Shown here piece after piece: positions 35,901 through 58,900 of a stretch of DNA of 64,000 bases. Under the pieces are notes generated by a model. That model was not told the DNA's origin, did no database searches, and saw nothing but the letters and a program-made list of their open reading frames with translations. How positions within the stretch are numbered: position 1 is the first letter of the stretch; each line of letters opens with the position of its first letter. Position numbers and translations under genes: made by a program. Source of the DNA: Leuctra nigra (taxonomy: Eukaryota; Arthropoda; Insecta; Plecoptera; Leuctridae); NCBI GenBank assembly GCA_934045905.1, contig OW203762.1, positions 24,584,345-24,648,344 of the forward strand, read 5' to 3'.

Positions 35901-38900
35901 TTCAGGACCTTTTTAGTTTTTACACGTACATATCACACTGCCCCAAAACGGTCCATCTTTTAGTAACCTAACGTAAAGAATCTGTATAATTATGCAGTAA
36001 AGGAGCAAGCTGCTATTTTACTATTACAAATTATTGTTTTATAAAAATGTCAACAGTTCAGTTGCTCAATTTTCCATTAGTTTTTAGGTACTTATGATTT
36101 CTTTTTACCACTAGGAAAACGCTCAGTGTAACGCGTTGATGAGCGAGCACGGGTACGTGCAAATTCTCGAACCGGAAATGCGTACACACTGCAAAAAAAA
36201 CATATACATCCATATATAATTGAAATATGATCACTCCATCAACATAAAAGTATGCTTTTCATCGAAACGTGAAAATAGCATCTAAGCACCCTGGTACCTA
36301 CCAATTCAGATTCAATTCAAGTAGCGCTGGAAAACATTCATTTCAATACTTCATATCTGACAGTGACAGCTATTAAAAATGTCAATAAGTTCATACGTTC
36401 TTAACTGATTGGGATGAAAATTTGTAAAATAAGAGGCAATGTTGGTCCTGACGACCATGCAAAATATCAGTTTGATCAGATATATCAGACCATAAAAAGG
36501 GTGGTGTGGCTACAAATGTCATTAAAATGTCTATTAGGTACTCTTAAAGTTCATGATAGATTTTACAGATTTGTCAAAAAATAGGTACTTAAAATGCTTG
36601 TACCAATGACAATGCAAATTTTGGTGATGATCGGTCAAACGATTGCAGTTATATTGACACACAGAGTTTCTTTCATCCCCATTGCCAAGCACAGCATCAA
36701 GTACACATTAAGTTTCCGATGAACCCAATGGATCAATCATGCTGAAAATCATTTTGACCATAACGAGAATAGTAATATAAGTTTTGTGAAAAAATTGGCC
36801 TGATCCATTACTTCGTTTGGCAGGAGACGCCAAATGCACAAATAAACACACAAAAAAACAGAGATTCGAGCCATAAGTTTCAAATGGAGACGCTCGCTCA
36901 ACAAGTTTTGAACATCTACTACTCATATTACGTATTTTTTTATGACAAAGATTTTGTTGTAAATTTCATGTCAATAGTCCTTAATTTTCCATGTCACGTG
37001 CCAAACATATTTTTAAATGTTCAAGAGAAAAATCATTTTCCAGAAAAGTTTGATTTTTTAATTTTCCGGGACTTTGTGGTTAAAATGGCTGAAAAATCAT
37101 ATCTACCTAATCTTGTCCCATTTGTGAGCACAAAGAAACCTGCGATTACCCAGAGCTCTTACTGTCTTTAGAAGTAGTACTTTTGAGCCAGACAGGATTG
37201 TAGCATGCAATTGCAATGTCACAGAGCAACAATCTATACCAATGGAAATCGTCTTTTAGTTGTTGATATCAAGGTTTTGGTAACCTTCAATCTTCTTACA
37301 TCTTCAAAATTGTTGATTGCTTTAATTATTCTATGTACAATTTTTTTATTTTTCTTGTCAGTTCTGTCTTCATTGGATAATGATGTTGATTGATGACGAT
37401 ATTACAAGTTTGCCAATTTTGTTACCTTACCTACAGTTCGTTTTTCCGATTGTTTGATCTCTTTCCAGACGGAGCCACCGTCAGTTGTTTTGTTAGGCCG
37501 AGAAAGACTACATTGCAAGGCGAGTGCGCAATGTAGTCTTTCTCGGCCTAGCAGAAAAAATGGCTATCAGCACATTCTGTTGAGAGTTAAAACATAGGAA
37601 AAACGGACTGTAGGTTCTACTTCACTTTCTACTATGGTACATTGTCAAAAGGAGTAGGCATTTAATGTGGAGGCGGAAGTAGGATTGCAAGCTCTGTAAC
37701 ATAATAAAATAGAAATTGCATAGCTGTGGTGGCTTTGATTGTACACTCCTGTTCCAATGCTTCACAAAATGTGGCGTTAAGCTGTTGGAACAAGGATAGG
37801 ACCAAACTCTTTTTTACCATTGCTTTGGGTTGATAGCAACAACCAGTGGTGTAGTCCTAATATTTTTTTGGGTATACGGTACCATGGGCGTCCGCAGGAT
37901 TTCTGCCAGGGTTGTGGGGGGGGGGCAAGCAAGGAAAACAATTTTCCTCGGAATAAGGGGGCTGGCGGTTTTTGGTTTTTGGACACTTTGAAATCAATTT
38001 TAAGACGTTATGAGGCATATTTTGTTAAAATATTTTATATATTTTATAATTTTACACTTTGGGGTGATGGAGGGTTTTGGTGTTTTGACACTTTCAAATT
38101 AACTTTTTTGAGTTTTTTGCTTACGAAATGAAACTAGACGTAAAACACCACACATTTTTTTATCTCTGACATCTTCACTCTTCAGCAAAACTATTTATTT
38201 TAGGTATACGGTGTATACTCGCGTATACCCTCGACTACACCACTGTCAACAACATTTATAGCATTTGACTGTGGCTGATGTGAAAAATACTTACTTGAAT
38301 CACCTTTTCTAAATGAACGTCAATTTTGTTTTAGGTAAGCACCAATGGAGACTATTCTATTGAGGAGAATATACCACCTTCACCACCACCTGCTAGCACA
38401 GAACTAGTTACTCCAATCCATCATAAGAATGTTGTGAAACTCAAGTCGGCACCAAAGTCGGACAATGCATTTTATTGCGATACTCTGTCTTTCTTAACCC
38501 AGACCGAGTTCGATAATATGCCAGGGTAAGCACTTCACCACTTCAGCACTTAAATTTTTGTTTGTAAACAGCTAATATTAAGGCTTAGATTTATGATAAT
38601 CCTTATACCTATCTTACCAAATAATTTTTATTGAGTGAGCGAAGCGAGCTATTTTATTTTGCTCTACATCTAACATGGTTTTAACTTTTAACTGAACTAG
38701 TCTGAAAACACTATAGGTACTTTATTCTTAACAGAAATATTTAACATGAACTTTTAACTTTGTTATGGAATTCTTCAACAAGAACTTTGTTAGTACGAAA
38801 TTCTTTATATTTCCGCTCGAATCCCACCAGTGAAAAATCTCATTACATTTACGTAACATGTCAATTTTATACCTACTAGGTATTAGTGTTATTATCATTA

Positions 38901-39785
38901 GTAGACTTAATCCTTTTATCTTTATTATTATTACTATCAAACCACTGACAACTGACTTGTTGTCAGTTGTCTTGTTGTTGTGACTTGTTGACTTGTTGAC
39001 TTGTTGTTGTCAACTGACTTGACACTGACTTGTTGAGGCACTTATAATATCTAATTTGAATTACTGTGACATCGTTTACGGACCGTGTATTTCGAAGAAA
39101 GATGTAGGTCGTATTCAAAAAGTCCAGAATTCTTGTGCTAGGTTTGTATTCAATATTAAGAGAAGACACCATATAAGTCCCTACATTCAAAAACTTCATT
39201 GGCTAAAGATGGAAGCGAGAAGAAGCCTACATTTAACATGCGCAACGCACAAGATATTGAGAACGGGAGAGCCAAAGTATTTAAATGATAAGTTGAGAAA
39301 GCGTCGTGATATTCACCTACGAGACACGCGGTCCAAAGATAAGCTAGACTTTGGAACTCATCGAAGTAAAAAATTCAAGAACTGTTTTTCCTATTCAGCC
39401 TCAGTAGCATACAACACAACAACAACAGAAGAGCAGACCCTAAGTTTAAAAGCTTTCAAGACGCTCGTTAAGGATAAACTCGCTATCATTCAAGAAAGAG
39501 AATTCGTGAAGTAATGATATTGGAAGACGAGAATCAAGATTACATCCTGCTGAGAATGTTTTTTCAGTGGTTTTCCCTCAGCTAAAAAGCAAATGCTTGG
39601 ATGTTCTTCCAATATTACCACTGATATTGAAGCACAATTTTAATGACTATTATGAATTAAGAAGAAGTAGGTAAATGGTGAAGATGTGAAGCAGCTGAAG
39701 AGAAGAGATGGATGTATGGAAGATCAACGACTCGATTGTTGAATACAGACCAATTATGTACCTATTTTATGTGCTCAATAAATTA

Positions 39786-39821
<36 letters not shown>

Positions 39822-42399
39822 AACAAACAGAAAAGTAGAAATGTAGGTTTGGACCTCAGTAATTTGTGATGAATATTGACTATAGTCCGTCAACGAAGTG
39901 GAAGTACATGGAAATCAGTGAGTCCGTCCCACTGTAACTTGGCAGTAGAACGATATTGTTTTACTTCGATATCATTTAAAATATATTTCCAATATCGCTT
40001 AGGTTTCAATTCGTTGTTTGACTTTTTTAACAGTCACAAGGACAGTTTTAATCCTGTACAAGTTTCTCGACATCTGCTAATAATCAAAATAATTGTTATT
40101 GCTGAAATATTCCACTGCTACGTTAGGGTGAGATGGGACTATTTATGTCTGATTAAAGGTCATGTTCTGTGTGTTCTTTTAGGTACCTGAGAGGCAGTGC
40201 CAACTTAAAATATGACGAAGTCAATGCTTTTATTGTTTGCTTCAATGCAGCATTAACAGCAAAATATCGACTTCTTGCCATTCCGAATCCCCGGATTAGA
40301 GAACGTGAAGTTTGCAAGCGATATAAGAAGGAAGAATGCAAGGATACTAAAGGTAAGATGTTTTAGCTAGATTGTGTGACTATGGTATACCTCTGTTATC
40401 TAGTACCTACGTACCTATCGACTCAGTTTTTAAGATTGGTTGCAATAAACCTGTTTATTTTTTAGTTTCTGTTCTGGTTTTTATGTAGGTAATAGTTTGA
40501 AATTACCTACTTTTGTTTTTCTTTAGTTTTGTGTTTGGTTAATGTATTAGTTTGAAACTACCCTTGCTGCCATTATCTAGAGACTGGGATTGGTGATTGA
40601 TAGTGACCTCCCTCCACCTGTTATCAGTCTCTTGAAAGCTGGGGGGGGGGGGATTATTTGATTTTCTAGAAAACCTCTGTGTGTAATGCGTTTACTATTG
40701 CATTTATTTTACTAAGTAATAACTAATAAGCTTCTGAAAGTTGCTGCTCTCTTGGAAACAGTTGTGAAGACAACCTATAGATGGCTTTTTCCACTGGCCG
40801 CACTAGGGCTGCACTGAAATGACGTCGCCATACAAAACTCAATGTAAATTCAAACTGAGTGCAGAACTAGTGCGGCCAGTGGAAAACGCCACTAATAAAA
40901 TGAATCGAGGAACCTAAAATTTCTTTCTTGATAAAACAAATGTGTGAAATGTTTCAAAACAAGCGTTTAAAAATGTCAATAACTCTTGAAGTTTCTGACT
41001 GGTTTCTGATGCATTTGCCTTGGAAATTGGAAAAATCTCCTAATTAAAATGACCATGCAAAATTTGAATTTTATTTGACAATGGTTAATTTAATACTTTT
41101 CATTCAATGGGAGGATTTTGTCAAACACTAGTGACTAGAGCTACCTGATTGGTGTGGTGTGCCATTAAAGTATGTGCAAAATTTCAGATTGATTGGTTGA
41201 ACCGTGTGCCAGGGTCCGCCTACAATAACACAATACAATAATACTAATGCAGAGAAAGTGTCCAAGAGTGCTGGGCACTAATGAATTGATCGCTTAGGGC
41301 CAGTTTTTCAATAGGTATCTACTCCGCTAAATTTTAAATAGTTGATTAGGACTTAAGGTGGCACAACTGATATCTCATATCTTCCAAATAAGCCTATTTT
41401 TGGCAGAGGTATCAATAATCACTATTTACACGATACTGTGAAATATGAACAACTTCTCGTGTCTAGATTTTGAGATAGTGTAGTTATAAATTCCTCTTTT
41501 TAACATGTAGTCTTATGGGGGCCATTAAAATTATGACGTTTTCCATGCTATTTTTGAGTTTTGAATTTTACTGAGGTTCAAAGTTTTTTCAAAAAACTGA
41601 TTTCTAGATAGATAGTTTGACATTCTATTAGGAAAAAAATTGAAAACAATACCAACGTGTGCTATTTTAAAAGTTATCAACCAAAAACTAAATGATTTCC
41701 CTATACCTCCTGTGTTACAGTTTTGTTCATTCTCGGAAAGCAATAAATTGAAACCTCGCTATGCGACAGGGGCTGCAAGTTAAATGACATTTTATGATTC
41801 TTTTATACTTAAATATAGTTGAAATGTAGGAAAACGTTTTCTGAACTTGTAATTTCAAGATTTTTTTTTTATGTATATGTATAATGAAGGTACTACCTTA
41901 ATTGTCATGGCAACAAGCAATGAAATTCCTTGAATGCCCTTTTAAAAATTGGTACCTTTTAGCAGATAATTGAAAAACTATTTTCATGTACTAACTGTTA
42001 ACACTTTTTAGAACCAGGTTTGCGATCATATAAAATGACAACTTTCTTGCCATGTAACAATTTTCTTCTCAATGTTATTCACAGCCTCTTCGGGTGAGAT
42101 GAGAAGCTTGTCACTGTGACAAGTACTCATGATCTCACTGTAGAACCTGCAATGTTTTTGCTGAAACCAAACTTTGAACAAGAATGGGTCCTTCTTACTT
42201 TATTTGTAGAATTGTAAAACTTTAATATATTCTCTTATGCACAGGGTTATATTTTATCAGCGACGAAGACTTGAAGGATTCTGGCCACAACAAACCACCC
42301 AAGACAGTAGTTACACTCCTCGGTATTCTTCGAAATGCAAAGCGCATGCGTGAAATACGAACCCAGGGTGTAGTGCGCTACGCTGTCACCTCTTCTTAA
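32903..42399 (+). CDS. SKA1: Spindle and kinetochore-associated protein 1
   Basis: SKA1 is a subunit of the SKA complex that couples kinetochores to spindle microtubules during mitosis. Exons 32903-33115, 35189-35290, 38335-38525, 40183-40352 and 42245-42399 join in frame to 276 residues (family about 255). The N-terminal 105 residues are helical and heptad-like (AICHKIGTTLTQYHSYMEDLRR), matching the complex-forming coiled coil. A proline-rich linker (IPPSPPPAS) follows. The C-terminal winged-helix microtubule-binding domain includes YLRGSANLKYDEVNAFI, TAKYRLLAIP, DTKG and TVVTLLGILRNAKRMREIR, ending GVVRYAVTSS. Intron 1 holds a large nested transposon and intron 3 a LINE fragment. Exon 3 begins GTAAGC directly after its acceptor, which also resembles a donor. 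Confidence 0.92.
33242..34075. mobile_element. Inserted block within the GGCCAAGTCTTG element
   Basis: Comparison with copy 1 shows this block is foreign. The left edge reads CAGGGACGAAG and the right edge is the inverse of CAGTGGCGAGGCG, like decayed hAT ends. GTAAGAA flanks both sides. It contains a shorter inverted-repeat element at 33289-33448 (ends CAGCCTCATGCTCAAAAGAA), whose interior is also related to 48072-48150. Confidence 0.55.
34207..34614. mobile_element. Nested element, ends CTACGATCACCACAC
   Basis: Inverted ends CTACGATCACCACACTTTAC are perfect over about 28 bases. A 7-base direct repeat TTAAAAC flanks it (34200-34206 and 34615-34621), and copy 1 of the host element shows the empty site. 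Superfamily is uncertain; 7-8 base duplications fit hAT-like elements. Confidence 0.75.
35377..35506. repeat. GC-rich hairpin element
   Basis: Ends GGGGGCCTATTCTAT and complement; inner arms GCGGCCGCCTTCGTTTC and complement around a loop near 35440. The termini resemble those of the GGGCCCTGATTCTA hairpins at 2449 and 42999. It lies in SKA1 intron 2. Confidence 0.72.
36114..36905. repeat. Fragment of the GAGCGAGC repeat families
   Basis: Starts AGGAAAACGCTCAGTGTAAC, as at 45663, and ends with an AGACGCTCGCTCAACAA sequence like 47586. Between them are phrases on the pattern CCATGCAAAATATCAGTTTG and GACCAACATT that also recur at 46100-47480. It is a degraded composite in SKA1 intron 2. Confidence 0.55.
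37434..37610. mobile_element. Tc1/mariner-like MITE, copy 2
   Basis: The element is flanked by TA on both sides (CTA-CAGTTCG, GGACTG-TAG). Ends CAGTTCGTTTTTCC. The interior has AGGCCGAGAAAGACTACATT and its complement as a tight hairpin. It is a sister of 30634-30793 and lies in SKA1 intron 2. Confidence 0.75.
37844..38245. mobile_element. hAT-like element, CAGTGGTGTAG family, copy 2
   Basis: Inverted ends CAGTGGTGTAGTC and the subterminal GGGTATACG words at each side. Flanking octamers GCAACAAC (37836-37843) and TCAACAAC (38246-38253) agree at 7 of 8. Short G and C tracts lie inside. It ends about 90 bases before SKA1 exon 3. Confidence 0.8.
38945..39040. repeat. GACTTGTTG low-complexity repeat
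   Basis: GACTTGTTG and TTGTTGTCA variants repeat about eight times just before the LINE fragment at 39056. It may be a microsatellite. Confidence 0.6.
39056..39820 (+). pseudogene. Non-LTR retrotransposon 3' fragment of a second family
   Basis: The plus-strand frame 39056-39514 encodes the C-terminal region following a reverse transcriptase (ISKKDVGRIQKVQNSCARF, LHWLKMEARRSLHL). A 3' UTR and an ATT repeat tail (about 39790-39820) follow, as in CR1/Jockey-like LINEs. It is 5' truncated and has no catalytic motif. It lies in SKA1 intron 3 in sense orientation, so it is not a SKA1 exon. Confidence 0.8.
40783..40890. repeat. Hairpin element, GGCCGCACTAG family
   Basis: Ends GGCTTTTTCCACTGGCCGCA with an inverted partner GGCGTTTTCCACTGGCCGCA. 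The phrase CGTGGCCAGTGGAAAAC at about 23223 may be a relic of the same family. It lies in SKA1 intron 4. Confidence 0.7.
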
Positions 42400-44066
42400 T
42401 TGCTCCTCATACTTTGCTTTCTTGACCTTTTGACTAATGTAGATGTTTTTTTTATTTTATATTAAATATATAACGTTAATTCAGAACATTTATTTAAGTT
42501 TTATTAAAGTAATGCCCAGCCTGAACGGGATGGCTGTAATGCACAGCCACGACTCTTATTACCAGTTTTATGATACTATTTCAATGATTACATACTTAGG
42601 TACTGACTACTGTGTTTATCTAGCTTTTATGACACTGCCAAACAGATTTAGCATCAGATGAAATTGTAGCTTTAAATAAATTACAAAATAAATGTCAAAC
42701 AAATCATGATATATTCAAATAAAATATCAAGTTGCCATTTAAAAGCATCAGCGGGTGAGGTACACCATATCTTTATGAGGTTATTTTTTTATTGGTTCTA
42801 ATGTCAAAGAATTCAATACAATACTTGATGTGAACTATTTCCTATAAATATTTTTGTTGAAGTGATATTTACTTTTAACAAATAATCATTGCTGTGGAAG
42901 AGAAGCCGTAGCTTCTCTTTGCTCTAAAAAAAAGATATTTATTATAATTAATAATTATTAATTATTATTGCTAATTTTAATACAGACTTAAGAGCCCAGG
43001 GCCCTGATTCTACAACTCCATTGCGGTCGCCTAGCAATTATTTCAATGTTAATCTAATGGAAGAAATTGCTAGGCGACCGCAATGGAGTTATAGAATCAG
43101 GGCCCAGTCCACACTAGAAACTTGGTATGTATATGTGCAGATTCATTGTCATTATCACCACCAACGTGACTCTGCACATGAGGAGAGCCAAGTTGCTAGT
43201 CTGAATCAGCCTTGAGATTACAGATATTTTTGTGAATTGTTCTAACCAAGAGATGCATAAAAAATGGTATGATTATTTCAATATATTTATATTTTATTAA
43301 TTTGGATGCTACTGGTTGTTAGCCATGCAAAGACAATTTGAAGTTACAATAATAAAGACTAAAGAGATATTGGAATTCTGGTGATTTGACTGATTTACTA
43401 ATGAGTAAGGTTCCCATGAATTGCATTAAAATCGCAAATCGCACGCGGGACATAAATCGCAACAAGTTGTGGTTTCGCGATACTGACTCCACCCCTTTTT
43501 GTTGTTTTTCAATGATAAAATGGTGAAACTAAAGAATTTGCGATTCATGGGAATCTTACTTTGAAGCCCTACTCATAGTTGTGCTCGTTGCTACTTTCAC
43601 CGACTTCCAGGAGGTCCAAGAAACAATAACGACTCGGTACAGTTCTAACTACTAGGTACTAGAATAATTGGGTTAGTTAATGATTGTTCAAGTCCACTTC
43701 TATTAAAACTGATTTGATACAGAAATGGGAACGTTAATAAAAATAGAGAATAATGATATTGATGATTTAAAAGAAGCAGAACATTTGGTTAAAATCCTGT
43801 CGTAGTAACTAGAATTTAAAATTACCTAAATTATCCCGAGTTAGATAAAAAACCAGATGGAATGAGAAGAAGAAGATGGGGAGTAATTTTGTTGTTCTTA
43901 TTTAGCAATAATGCTAATGCTAATAGGTACCTGCTTGTCAAATCAACAACACTCTACCGTAGACTCTACAGTGAAGAAATTCCAACAAAGGCGAAGCTTT
44001 TTGAGTAGGTGGGTGTTTGTTTTTGAGGTGGGTGGAACTGGAGTCATGTTTTAACAGGTTTGAATA
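42400..44066. other. SKA1-CTP synthase intergenic region
   Basis: A candidate SKA1 poly(A) signal AATAAA is at 42675-42680. Beyond the hairpin element at 42999-43105 I see no gene. Short frames here lack family features. Confidence 0.45.
42999..43105. repeat. Hairpin element, copy 2 of the GGGCCCTGATTCTA family
   Basis: Same family as 2449-2560. Its arms contain GCGGTCGCCTAGC and the exact complement GCTAGGCGACCGC, so differences from copy 1 are matched on both arms. The outer ends are perfect. Confidence 0.8.
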
Positions 44067-44097
44067 TCTCCCGCCAATTTTGCTAACTTTTGGCGCC
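44067..44097. promoter_or_regulatory. Two E2F-type sites upstream of CTP synthase
   Basis: TCTCCCGCCAA at 44067-44077 is the complement of TTGGCGGGAGA, and TTTTGGCGCC is at 44088-44097. They are 225-255 bases before the ATG, in a locally CpG-rich stretch unlike the AT-rich surroundings. Promoter function is inferred. Confidence 0.55.
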
Positions 44098-44321
44098 GGC
44101 AACTTGCGCGCGCGGCGGAATGCGCAGTTGGCAACGTCGCAAAGTTCGCAAGCATTCATTTTGCAAGTGTACTGTGTTGTGTTGGTCTGGTTTCGTTGTA
44201 ACTTGTTGTTGCACTTCCACTCCAGGTTTTGCCTTGATTGTGGGTCAAGTTCACAATTTGCAGGTGATTTCTTTTCTGCATCGGCAGATTGCCGATATCT
44301 CGTTACAACTATTTACTGAGA

Positions 44322-55363
<11,042 letters not shown>

Positions 55364-55798
55364 AATTAATTATTATTAGGATATCAATTGTTGCTGGCAT
55401 CATATCTTAGGGTTGGTAGAGAGTGCGACTAAATGCATCTTCTCTAGCATCCTCTTCTGCTAGTAGTTCAAGGATCAACAGGTTACTTCCAGAATACTGC
55501 TCGGTCATTCCTTCGATTGATAGTATTCAGTACACACGTTTTAACAGTTTATGTTAACTGTGAAAGCTTAGAGTTAGTAATTAGTATCATTATTTTAATT
55601 TCTTTGACTGGATATAACTAGTACCTAATGGAAATGAGGATTTATAAAATGACCTGGTAGGTAGCCTACTTCAATATTTTATTAAATAACTAGGAAAGTG
55701 TAAAGTTATCTACATTATGTTTAAATTAAGTAGGTATTACAAATATGTAATTCTGGAAGTGATCCAGTTCGCTGTAACGTACAAGTTAAAATGTACTT

Positions 55799-55804
55799 AA
55801 TAAA
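55799..55804 (+). terminator. Candidate poly(A) signal of CTP synthase
   Basis: AATAAA lies about 435 bases after the stop and only 160 bases before the Neurexin-IV start codon. The two genes are therefore tightly spaced head-to-tail. Confidence 0.45.
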
Positions 55805-55965
55805 AGAATTGAACTGTGAAATTTAAATTATGTTACATTTACTTTCGACCTTGAATTGGTTTTCGTTGCAGCCGCTAGGCCGCGTTCAAAGCGTGAGAAT
55901 GAAATGGGAGTTGCCTTTTTGGAGTCCTTTGCTTTTGTCAGTTAGTTCGGCATGTAAATACAGCG

Positions 55966-58900
55966 ATGGACGCTAAAGTATATATTGTTGTTTTCATCTT
56001 TATGTTCTTTTCTTCAAGCACCGCAGGTAAATTTAGGTTATTTATCAGTTTTTAATTGAATCCCAGGCCCAGATGTATCTATAGTTTCTGTGGAATTAAT
56101 GAATTTGTGAATCATCAACCAAGCCCATTTCAATATGGCGCTGGCATTCCAGAAATATTGTTTACATTTATTAGGATATTTATAGCTCAAATGTAGTTGC
56201 TTCCTTAATTATCGAACAAATAAAATTTTTATCAACTCCTTGCGCATAAACATCAAGAATTCCACCTACACGGATATAGATGCCCAAGACTGAAAGCTAG
56301 GTTATGAACTACTGTGCCCTGTTGCTGCCCATCCCCTTTATAAATTTGTTTAGCAAGTCTACTTACCTACCTGTTGTGACCTTCCTACCAATGAAATAGT
56401 ATGATATCTAATTAATGACTTGTCTTTCAGATGATGAATATGATTGCAACCTTCCACAAATACATCGAGCTGCATTAAAAGCTACGTCTCATCTGCGAGA
56501 CCGAGGGCCTGAAAATGCTCGACTTGATGGTAAATTTAATGTTACATCAGTATCTTTACGCAATATCATCACCCCATATGAGGTCGTCAGAAAATGGCCC
56601 TTCCAACCTAGATGGAATTTACTTTTTGAGGGACCAGACAGATTTATTTAATTTAACAGTAAACTTATCTGTTCATAGAATCATGAATTTTATGTTTTAA
56701 TAACGGTAAATAATACCTAGATATTGGTTATTATTCCGAGTATATACCTATTTATGATCTATTAATACATACCTATATCATAAGTCACTAGGTCCTACTT
56801 TATATGGAGTTGTTACATATTTATAAATTTATTTAGGTAAATAGGTAGATCTAGAGAACCTAGATTGTTGGTAGATCTATTACAGAATCATAGTGAATGA
56901 TTATTAATTTGTGATCTTTTGGTATTCGTTACTAGATTGGCTGAACATGTATCGGCATGTCATCTGTTAGATTGATTTTAATAATTCCGTCGCTTACTAT
57001 AGCAAGGTCTATGTTGGTAGAAACTTAGGCAATGTTTCTTGCGCCGTAGTATTCAGCGTGTTTTAGACTAGGTATTGTAGTAAAGTAGAAATTATAGATG
57101 TTATCTCTTTTCCAATAAGGATATGACGGGTTGAATGTGCTTTGTATCAGTCTGTGCCTCCCATTAGCCTGGCCACTGTCTGACACAGAGTGGCTTATTG
57201 ATTTTGTGGCGGTGCAGATTTGTGATGTCACCAAGAGGCCCACGGGGTCATCTCGTAAACTTCTAGCATAGTATTGATTCTTACGTCTTTACAAACAACT
57301 GTTTGAAAATAAAAAAAATACTAGTGTAATATAGTATTATTTTTATAAAGTTCGTTCACGTTTAGAATAGCAAGCCCGTGTACTGCTGTAGTCAAGCGAG
57401 CATTTGTAAACCTACACCTGTAAATATCAATTATCAAAGAATATGTACAAGACGACTGTAGATAAAGATAAATCAATTTTATTAAAGTTTTCTAATATTT
57501 TCTACTATTAAAAAGTGTGTATTTCACATATAGGTAGTACTTTATACAATTTCAATAATACAAAGAAGAAAGTCTTGCCATTGACAGGGCTGTGTTCATG
57601 TGACCGACCAATGAACGACGTGATCGACTTGCTATTCTAAACGTGAATGAACTTTTATTGATTTGCCATAATCAACTGATTTCTTTAAATTATATACATT
57701 TTAGAAAATATCAATATCAATGCTGCTCAATTTTGCACCCTGAAATTCACATTACAATGAAATCCTTAGGAACAATTACCAATGGTTAGTAACCCGGTGT
57801 AGGATTAGACCGTACACCTTGTACAACCAAGGTCAGAATAATTGACGGTAAACTGCCAAGTTGGAGCTTGAATTACCGTCAATATTTGTTGAATGGAGAA
57901 ATAATTATTATATAGGTATGTATGAGGTGGTTGTTTGGTTCTTTTAATCAAACCTCCAACCCCACATTCTCGAAATCTTGTTCTGGAAAATGAAGTTTTA
58001 AAAGGGACTTGCAATTTTGCATTTTGCAGGGACTAGGTAGTGTGCCACTCACCCTCCATTCACCCCCCACCACATTCAAACCAGTTTACCATGCTATCGG
58101 TTGCCGGAGGGGGGGAGAATAGAACGTTAATGTATGGACCGGGAAGAAGGAGGGTGATCTACCCACATTTCCACAACCATACCATAAGTTGCCACAGGTG
58201 GTATCTTTTACTCATTTCAAGAGGTTGATTCTCGTGGCCGATTTAAGTTTCAAATACCTATTTTTTTTCTTCGCCGCTAACTGAAATTTGATATTTTCGC
58301 CACTCCACTTTTCCTCAACTCAAAACTCCGGCCCAGAACAAGCGGCCCATCCGCTAGATTGGCAACATAGGTACCAAACTTTATAATCAGTCGCACTCAT
58401 TTCAATTTGAATTTTAAAGTTGGTTCATATATATTGTATTTCCAAGCACAGTTTTACACACATTTTTCCTTGCTTTTTTGTCTCTTTATGTTAGATTATT
58501 TTTAGATTTTGAATGTAATACCTAAGGTTACTAGATTAGAATGATTAGGTATTATCTGTGTTTACGTGGTCTAGTGCCTATCTATTGATTGTTTGTTAGT
58601 TTTGATGTTGTGGCACACTGTTTCTTATTATTTGTGGCTGTGTGTTTTTTCGTCGGGCATGCTTCGTTTAGGTGAGAATGCATGGACAGCCGCCAGTTCA
58701 GACTTTGACCAGAACCTGATAATTGACCTGGGTCAAGTAATGAACATCACAGAGATCGGGACTCAGGGTCGTGCACATCCGCCCGAGTATGTCATGGAAT
58801 ACGGCGTATCGTACGGATCCAACGGGCTCGATTACGCTGATTACAAGGAGCCTGGCGGAAATACGAAGGTAAATGGAGTGTGAAGTGATTCGGCATCAAT

